DNA of 64,000 nucleotides from Serratia proteamaculans (GTDB lineage Bacteria > Pseudomonadota > Gammaproteobacteria > Enterobacterales > Enterobacteriaceae). The notes beneath the pieces are model-generated. The model saw only the letters and a program-made list of their open reading frames with translations, did not search any database and had not been told where the DNA came from. Numbering within the stretch: position 1 is the stretch's first letter; each line of letters begins with the position of its first letter. The DNA is taken from contig NZ_SWDE01000001.1 of the NCBI RefSeq assembly GCF_013337185.1, forward strand, positions 2,046,001-2,110,000, given 5' to 3'. Of this stretch, positions 58,836 through 64,000 are shown one piece after another. The translations under genes were made by a program, and so were the position numbers.

Positions 58836-59036
58836 TTAATCTTCCAGCGCCGGATCTTCGTAACGATGCTTGGCATCGAGCGCTTCCTGCTCGGTTGGAT
58901 GCTCACTGAGTAGCGTATTGGGCTCAATGTCATCGGTGCGCACCTCAAAACGGTGCATATGCAAGCTTGGATCGCCCCGGTCAACGGCGACCACTCGGGC
59001 GGTTCTCGGATAGCCAGGTCGGTCATTTTCGCGCAT
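58836..59036 (-). CDS. yaiA: YaiA family protein
   Basis: A 66-residue cytoplasmic protein of unknown function. The C-terminal half (LLSEHPTEQEALDAKHRYEDPALED) matches E. coli YaiA (SEHPTAQEAMDAKKRYEDP). In E. coli it lies in the aroL-yaiA-aroM operon; here two genes separate it from aroL and three from aroM, and a terminator follows it. Confidence 0.85.
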   Translation of the reverse strand: MRENDRPGYPRTARVVAVDRGDPSLHMHRFEVRTDDIEPNTLLSEHPTEQEALDAKHRYEDPALED

Positions 59037-59082
59037 GCTGATCTCCCGTTTGATTCCACAGGGTTAAGTATAGCAGCGCTAT

Positions 59083-59487
59083 TTATACCGACACGCGCGA
59101 CCCCAAATCGCGATCGCCATGTTCGCCTTCCAGCAGCTGCGTCAGCTCATCGCAGGCGCAGATCTTGCCGTCACGCACGGTGAAATGTGCCAGCACCTTA
59201 ACCAGGCTACGGCCTCCGTCACGCTTTTCCACCCGAACCTGGTGGTGGGTCAGTACCGAATCCCCCTGCCCGGCCACCGCGACTATCTCCAGCGTCATGC
59301 TGCGGGTGAGTTGTTTCAGTAACGCCATATGCTGCATAAAATGGGCGTAATTCAGCGTGTTGCCATCCACCTGCTGGAGGTAATCTTCACTGAAAAACGC
59401 AGCGATCAGCAGCGGCTGGTGTTGTGGTGCCGCGACGACCCGTTGCAGGGCCTCGAGCACAATGGCAGTTGGGGTTTTCAGACTCAT
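59083..59487 (-). CDS. NTF2-like (SnoaL-type) small protein
   Basis: A 134-residue cytoplasmic protein. The beta-strand pattern with FFSEDYLQQVDGNTLNYAHFMQHMALLKQL (about 33-62) and the HFTVRDGKICACDELTQLL end fit NTF2-like/SnoaL domain proteins, a broad group of binding proteins and enzymes; no function can be assigned. Two adjacent ATGs exist (59490 and 59487); GGAG spacing favours 59487. It is divergent from the AraC-type gene, which may regulate it. Confidence 0.7.
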   Translation of the reverse strand: MSLKTPTAIVLEALQRVVAAPQHQPLLIAAFFSEDYLQQVDGNTLNYAHFMQHMALLKQLTRSMTLEIVAVAGQGDSVLTHHQVRVEKRDGGRSLVKVLAHFTVRDGKICACDELTQLLEGEHGDRDLGSRVSV

Positions 59488-59589
59488 CATTTTTCTCCAA
59501 AAGTTGAATGATGAGCAGAGCATAAATCAGACAGAGAATGGCATAATAACCGTACATGGACTTTATATACCGCAAAACGGCCAATCCTG

Positions 59590-60363
59590 ATGATCCTGCA
59601 AAGCGCACGACTTTGGCATGAGAAAAAACACTTAACGCCCTGGCATCAACATACCCGCGGACAGCTCTATTTATTAACCCACGGCATGATTGCGTTGGAA
59701 ACTCAGGAGCAACAATGGGCAATGACCGCCGGCAGTATCGGCTGGCTGCCACCCCATTGCGCACATCAGGCGCTGGCGTGCGGTAACGTTGCAGGCTGGA
59801 GTTTGTATCTGCCGGAACCTTACTGTAGCGGGCTACCGGAACAACCACACCTAAGCACCGCCTCTGGGTTGATTCAAGCGTTGGTGGAACGCCTTGCACA
59901 ATTCGCAGGCCAAAGGTTGAACGCGCCGCAACGGCGGCTATTACAGGTATTACGGGATGAGGTACGCATGCAGGAAAATACACCGCTGCAACTGCCGCTA
60001 CCGCAGGATGCACGGTTGTTGAAAATTGCGCGTGCGCTGCTGAACGAACCTGCTGATAACCGAACACAGAGTGAGTGGGCCGCCTGGGCAGGGTTGAGCA
60101 TACGCACCCTGAGCCGGCGTTTTATCAACGAAACCGGCATGACGTTCGCCCGCTGGCGACAGCAAGCTCGGGTGATCCGTTCGCTGGAGCCGCTATCACG
60201 CGGTGAAGCCGTCAACCGGATCGCCGCCGAGTGCGGTTATGACAATGTCAGTGCCTATATTGCCGCTTTCCGTCAGCGTTTTGGCACCACTCCGGGATTG
60301 TATTTTGTTCAGCGCGAGACTCATTTTCGAGAGAAAAACGAGGCAGTCGTCAGGCGCAATTGA
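59590..60363 (+). CDS. AraC family regulator with cupin N-terminus
   Basis: A 257-residue regulator: an N-terminal cupin sensor (about 15-95; WHQHTRGQLYLLTHGMIAL) and a C-terminal pair of helix-turn-helix motifs (about 150-245; WAAWAGLSIRTLSRRFINETGMTFARWRQQAR and RIAAECGYDNVSAYIAAFRQRFGTTPGLYF). The DNA-binding part is well conserved; the ligand is unknown. It is divergent from the NTF2-like gene with about 100 bases between, the usual layout for a local regulator. Confidence 0.9.
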   Translation: MILQSARLWHEKKHLTPWHQHTRGQLYLLTHGMIALETQEQQWAMTAGSIGWLPPHCAHQALACGNVAGWSLYLPEPYCSGLPEQPHLSTASGLIQALVERLAQFAGQRLNAPQRRLLQVLRDEVRMQENTPLQLPLPQDARLLKIARALLNEPADNRTQSEWAAWAGLSIRTLSRRFINETGMTFARWRQQARVIRSLEPLSRGEAVNRIAAECGYDNVSAYIAAFRQRFGTTPGLYFVQRETHFREKNEAVVRRN

Positions 60364-60393
60364 CGGTGCCCCAAGAGAAAACTCACTGAGACC

Positions 60394-60918
60394 TTATTTT
60401 ACCGTTTCTGGTCGCAAAGCGGCGAGGATCTGCTCCACCACCTGCTGCGGGTCGCCGGTACCGTCCATCACGTAATGCGCGGCTTCCTGATACAGCGCTT
60501 CGCGCGCGGCCAGCACTTCCAGCATCTCTTCGGCAATCGGGCGGCCAGTCAGCGTAGGGCGCTGCGTGTCTTGCGGATACTCTTCCAGCCGCTGTGCCAA
60601 CACTTCGGCAGGAGAGCGCAGGTAAATGACCGTGCCGTGCTGACGCATAAAGCGACGGTTCTCTTCCGCCAGGATCGCGCCACCGCCAGTGGCAACTACA
60701 GTTGACGGTTGAGTAACCGTTTGCAGAGCAATGCTTTCACGGCGACGAAATCCCAGCCAACCTTCTTGTTCGACCATTTCCGCCACGCTCATCTGCGTGG
60801 TCTGCTGCATAAACAGATCGGTATCGATGAATTGATAACCCAGTGCCAGCGCCAGTGCGCTGCCCACCGTGGTTTTACCGGCTCCGCGCGCGCCTACCAT
60901 GAAAATGGTTTGTGTCAT
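60394..60918 (-). CDS. aroL: Shikimate kinase II
   Basis: It phosphorylates shikimate at the 3-hydroxyl in aromatic amino acid synthesis. The 174 residues have Walker [10 protein letters not shown] (8-16), the shikimate-binding DTD (about 32-34) and GFRRRES (about 56-62), GGGAIL (about 79-84), and the lid [12 protein letters not shown] (about 119-130). The motifs and MTQTIF start are closest to AroL. E. coli AroL is TyrR-regulated; I saw no convincing TyrR box here. Confidence 0.94.
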   Translation of the reverse strand: MTQTIFMVGARGAGKTTVGSALALALGYQFIDTDLFMQQTTQMSVAEMVEQEGWLGFRRRESIALQTVTQPSTVVATGGGAILAEENRRFMRQHGTVIYLRSPAEVLAQRLEEYPQDTQRPTLTGRPIAEEMLEVLAAREALYQEAAHYVMDGTGDPQQVVEQILAALRPETVK

Positions 60919-61002
60919 TACGGGTTGTCCCTTATACGGTGACTTGAGTGCATTTGCTCGCCAAAACTCGGCAAGCTGATCCTGCGATGGCGTGGTTGCT
61001 GC

Positions 61003-61030
61003 ATCATACCGCCATCATCCTGTATTTCAA
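61003..61030 (-). promoter_or_regulatory. Candidate aroL promoter
   Basis: The minus-strand -35 TTGAAA (61030-61025) and -10 TATGAT (61008-61003) are spaced 16 bases, giving a transcript start about 78 bases before aroL. Both hexamers are good matches. Confidence 0.55.
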
Positions 61031-61033
61031 TAT

Positions 61034-61552
61034 TTACGATAGTGTAAATTCCATGGCACAGCGACTGCCGACGGCAAAGCCCTCCGCCACCTCTTGCGCC
61101 AACCGGGAGCTCAATGATGCACTGAGCCGCTCAGGGGCTATCGGCCGGAACCCCAGCCGTTGGTAATAGGGGGCATTCCAAGGCACCTCAATAAAGGTGG
61201 TCAGCGTCATGCGCTGCGCGCCCTGCAACCTGGCCTGTGCTGCAACCTCGGCAATCAACCGACGTCCAATGCCCTGACGTTGCCAGTGGGCGGCAACCGA
61301 CAGTTCGGCGATATGCCAATCCTGCTGTTGCGCCGTCACCGCGATAAACCCGACCGTCTCACCTGCGGTGCTTTCCGCCAGCCATTCCTGCCGCTGCTGA
61401 ATAAAATCAGTATGCTGCCGTGCATCCATCACCGGGCCTTCGGCAATAAAAGCCCAGGCCGGTTGTTGATGAAATAACTGCGCAGCCGACCGTTCGACGG
61501 CGATCAGTTGAGCAATATCCTGCAGTTGCGCCAAACGGATCTTCAGGCTCAT
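61034..61552 (-). CDS. GNAT family N-acetyltransferase
   Basis: A 172-residue acetyl-CoA-dependent acetyltransferase. The acetyl-CoA loop RQGIGRRLI (motif A, about 95-103) and the FIEVPWNAPYYQRLGF motif B (about 118-133) are clear. The substrate cannot be told from sequence. It lies between aroL and the siderophore receptor gene. Confidence 0.88.
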   Translation of the reverse strand: MSLKIRLAQLQDIAQLIAVERSAAQLFHQQPAWAFIAEGPVMDARQHTDFIQQRQEWLAESTAGETVGFIAVTAQQQDWHIAELSVAAHWQRQGIGRRLIAEVAAQARLQGAQRMTLTTFIEVPWNAPYYQRLGFRPIAPERLSASLSSRLAQEVAEGFAVGSRCAMEFTLS

Positions 61553-61641
61553 CGGATTCTCCTTAACAACAGGCCGGCTATTTAACCAGATTTATCCGAC
61601 GGCAGATACCCGCCGCCGGACATGCTTTCCGGCCAGCCAAA

Positions 61642-63765
61642 TTAGAAGTCGACGCTGGCACGCAGCACCACTTCTCGTGGTTCCCCCACCGCCACACGCA
61701 AATTGCCGCCGCTGGAAGGATAATAGGTTTTGTCGAACAGGTTCTTCACGTTCAACTGCCATTTCACCCGGTAGCCATTGACCGGCATGGTGTAAGCGGC
61801 GAAGGCATCGGCGACGGTGTAGTTATCGAGATTAAAACTGTTGGCAGCATCGCCTGGGCGGCGGCCCACATAACGCGCACCGGCCCCCATGCGCACGTTG
61901 TCCCCGCTGTATAGCCCTGGGGAACCCAAATCCTGCGTCAGGAACAGTGAAGCCGTGTGGCGCGCCACGTTGGTCATTTCCTTGCCCTTGTTGTCAGGAT
62001 CATCCACCACCCGCGCATCGGTATAGGCATAAGAACCGATCAGGCTCAGCGAGTCGGTAATATTGCCTGCGACATCCAGCTCCACACCCTGCGAGCGCAC
62101 GCGCCCGGCGGTGCGGGTCACGGTTTCGCCATTCACCAGCTCGCTGACCATTACGTTGCGTTTGGTGATATCGAACAAGGCCAGGGTACCGGTTACCCCG
62201 TTGGGTAATTCAACCTTGCTGCCCACTTCCCAGGCCTTGCCTTGTTCCGGAGGCAACGAACCAATCTGGCTGGCGATGGAAGAGTTCGGCTTGAAAGACT
62301 CGGTGTAGCTGCTGTACAGCGATACATACGGCGTCAGCTTGTAGACCACCCCGGCACGCGGCACCAGTTTGCCGTCGGAGCTGTCGGTATTGGTCACAAA
62401 CGGCCGCCCCTTGCCGGCAAACACGTCAAAAGCGTCGTAGCGCAATCCGCCCATCACCAGCCATTTATCGGTCAGTTGCACGGAGTCCTGCATAAACCAG
62501 CCGTAGCTGGTGAGGTTTTCACGCTGATCGCTGTCTTTGGCACTGACGGCGTTCGAAGTAGGCATCTGGCCATAAACAGGATGGTAAATATTGAAATCAC
62601 TGTTCTTCTTGCCGCGGATCATATCGCCGCGGTAGGTGCGATTATCTTCAAAATCAAAGCCGAACAGCATCTGGTGATTGATACTGCCCCAGTCGACGTC
62701 ACCGTTGAGCGTTAGTTGCACCGCGTTGGCATGGCTAACGGCATGGGCAGTAGAGTCGGCCTGCCGCGACAGCACGCCGGTTTCAGGATCCAAAGCCAGC
62801 GCACGCGCCTGGTTGTCGCTGTAGCTGTTGCGGCTGTAGGCGTAGGTCAGCGAGCTTTTCCAGCTCTCGTTCAATACTTGATCGACCTGCAGGGTAACGC
62901 TGTCCTGATCGCCACGCGTGGCGTTGTAGCCTTCGTCGAAGCGACGATCGCGCGGCGTATTCACCGGTTTGCCAGTACGTGAATCAATGATGGTACCGCG
63001 ATCGAACGGCACCAAATACTCCATATGCTCGTAGGCAACGCGCACCGTGGTGCTCTCGCCATACCACATCAGCGACGGCGCGATCACCGTCTGACGGTTA
63101 CGGCCAAAGTTGCGCCAGTAATCGGTCTCGTCGTGATCGACAATCATCCGATAGGCAAAACCTGAAGTCCCCAGCGGCCCGGTAACGTCCAGTTGGCCGC
63201 CACCGCCCTTGAAGCTGCTGCCCCAGCCTTCCACATGGGTGTGCTGCTGCAACTGCGGCTTTTTGGTGATCATATTGATCATCCCGCCCGGTTCACCCAT
63301 GCCGTACAGCATTGAGGCCGGGCCTTTCAGTACCTCAACCCGTTCGGTGGTTGGAGTAAAGTTGCGCGCCTGCACCGAGCGCACGCCGTCACGCAGAATT
63401 GAGCCGTCGCGGTTATCGCCAAAGCCACGCTTCATCACCGCGTCCTGGGTTCCCCCCAACGTATTCGCCTGGGTGATGCCGCTGACATTATACAGCGCCT
63501 CATCCAGGCTGCTGACCGCCTGATCGCTAATCACCTGCTGCGGCACCACGTCGATAGCCTGCGGCACGTTCAACAGGCTGGTTTCGCTGCGGGTGCCGGT
63601 CACACTGGTCAGCGGCTGATAGCTTTGCACACCGTCGGTCTGTTTTTGCCCGACCACCACCAGGGTTTCACCCTTGTCTGCGGTTTTGTCGGCAGCGATC
63701 GCCGGTGCCGATGCACAGGCCGCCAGAGGCAGTGCACACCACCAGCCACGTTGGGTGTTATTCAT
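61642..63765 (-). CDS. TonB-dependent siderophore receptor
   Basis: A 707-residue outer-membrane receptor. Signal peptide MNNTQRGWWCALPLAACASAPAIA (about 1-24), a TonB box-like GETLVVVG (about 33-40), a plug domain (about 55-165; VPQAIDVVPQQVISDQ, RVEVLKGPASMLYGMGEPGGMINMITKKP), then a 22-strand barrel ending in the C-terminal Phe (VVLRASVDF) needed for assembly. The general type is siderophore (FpvA/FoxA-like superfamily), but the ligand cannot be named. Its start lies within the last codons of the upstream binding-protein gene (8-base overlap), so the two form one operon. Confidence 0.92.
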   Translation of the reverse strand: MNNTQRGWWCALPLAACASAPAIAADKTADKGETLVVVGQKQTDGVQSYQPLTSVTGTRSETSLLNVPQAIDVVPQQVISDQAVSSLDEALYNVSGITQANTLGGTQDAVMKRGFGDNRDGSILRDGVRSVQARNFTPTTERVEVLKGPASMLYGMGEPGGMINMITKKPQLQQHTHVEGWGSSFKGGGGQLDVTGPLGTSGFAYRMIVDHDETDYWRNFGRNRQTVIAPSLMWYGESTTVRVAYEHMEYLVPFDRGTIIDSRTGKPVNTPRDRRFDEGYNATRGDQDSVTLQVDQVLNESWKSSLTYAYSRNSYSDNQARALALDPETGVLSRQADSTAHAVSHANAVQLTLNGDVDWGSINHQMLFGFDFEDNRTYRGDMIRGKKNSDFNIYHPVYGQMPTSNAVSAKDSDQRENLTSYGWFMQDSVQLTDKWLVMGGLRYDAFDVFAGKGRPFVTNTDSSDGKLVPRAGVVYKLTPYVSLYSSYTESFKPNSSIASQIGSLPPEQGKAWEVGSKVELPNGVTGTLALFDITKRNVMVSELVNGETVTRTAGRVRSQGVELDVAGNITDSLSLIGSYAYTDARVVDDPDNKGKEMTNVARHTASLFLTQDLGSPGLYSGDNVRMGAGARYVGRRPGDAANSFNLDNYTVADAFAAYTMPVNGYRVKWQLNVKNLFDKTYYPSSGGNLRVAVGEPREVVLRASVDF

Positions 63766-64000
63766 TATTTAACTGACTCCAATAGGTCCCTGAAAAAGGT
63801 AACGGCAAAAATTGTTGATATAACTGCTTAAAGGTCTGCTGCGGGTTGATGTCTGCAAACAGATCCGGATAGAAAGTTTTGGCGAACATCTCAACCGCCA
63901 CCACGTGATAGGGGCTGAGATAAAAGTTGTGCCAGAGGCTCCAGGCCTGATGATTTTTTATTGCTTTCAGATTGGCGAGCATGGGCTGTTTTTCCATCAC
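63758..64000 (-). CDS. Iron-siderophore ABC transporter substrate-binding protein, C-terminal part
   Basis: Only the last 80 residues are in the window; the gene runs off the right edge. The stretch LKAIKNHQAWSLWHNFYLSPYHVVAVEMFAKTFYPDLFADINPQQTFKQLYQQFLP is typical of the C-terminal lobe of FecB/FepB/FhuD-type binding proteins. Its TAA overlaps the receptor start by 8 bases, so both are cotranscribed. An iron (Fur) site, if present, would be outside the window. Confidence 0.8.
   Translation of the reverse strand: MMEKQPMLANLKAIKNHQAWSLWHNFYLSPYHVVAVEMFAKTFYPDLFADINPQQTFKQLYQQFLPLPFSGTYWSQLNNE

Noticed and set aside
60924-60945. Short frame directly before aroL with a TAATG overlap, considered as a leader peptide
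   Set aside because: It has no run of aromatic residues, only a weak ribosome site, and aroL has its own AAGGGA site, so there is no positive reason to call it.
61033-61048. TTTAC-N6-GTAAA palindrome upstream of aroL, considered as a TyrR box
   Set aside because: TyrR boxes read TGTAAA-N6-TTTACA; here the arms are in the opposite order, and the sequence falls in the last codons of the acetyltransferase gene.

Overview
The window reads as a chromosomal segment of an enterobacterium, most likely Serratia or a close Yersiniaceae relative. This is inferred from near-E. coli protein sequences in a largely co-linear gene order, two ERIC repeats, a D-lyxose isomerase of the type described from Serratia proteamaculans, and GC-rich codon use. 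I saw no phage genes, transposases, CRISPR array, rRNA or tRNA. The left end starts in the last codons of cyoC and the right end cuts a siderophore-binding protein gene.

Backbone, left to right: the end of the cytochrome bo operon (cyoCDE); yajR, yajQ, panE, yajL and thiI; xseB-ispA-dxs with yajO; the minus-strand pgpA/thiL/nusB/ribE/ribD/nrdR group (phospholipid, thiamine, riboflavin and dNTP control); lipoprotein yajI; secF-secD-yajC-tgt-queA; acpH; malZ, proY, brnQ; phoB-phoR; sbcDC; mak; rdgC; ppnP; aroM; yaiA; aroL. As recalled from E. coli this is the same order, with tsx/yajD and araJ missing.

Inserted into that backbone are: an OxyR-type promoter with a 2-Cys peroxiredoxin, followed by ggt; a YbdG-type mechanosensitive channel plus a small unknown gene; a short MetE-like methyltransferase behind MetJ-like boxes; a PstS-like binding protein downstream of phoBR; a Phd/VapC-type toxin-antitoxin pair; a ~10 kb sugar locus (42.9-52.7 kb); an OPT transporter/DUF1177/AroM/IclR unit (54.4-58.5 kb); an NTF2-like/AraC divergent pair; and a siderophore uptake pair at the right edge.

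The sugar locus encodes an RbsABC-like importer, a D-lyxose/D-mannose isomerase, a PfkB kinase and a class II aldolase in one minus-strand operon. A response regulator gene lies at one end and a hybrid histidine kinase gene at the other, both on the plus strand. The simplest reading is import, isomerisation to a ketose, phosphorylation and aldol cleavage under two-component control.

The most notable regulatory signals are: a previously unannotated 10-residue leader peptide containing LLLLV upstream of brnQ with hairpins and a T7 run (a candidate attenuator); a shared GTTCC-N7-GGAAC operator in front of both the OPT operon and its IclR-type regulator gene; a nearly perfect Pho box at phoB; a full OxyR half-site abutting the peroxiredoxin promoter; and a mini-ORF whose stop overlaps the acpH start.
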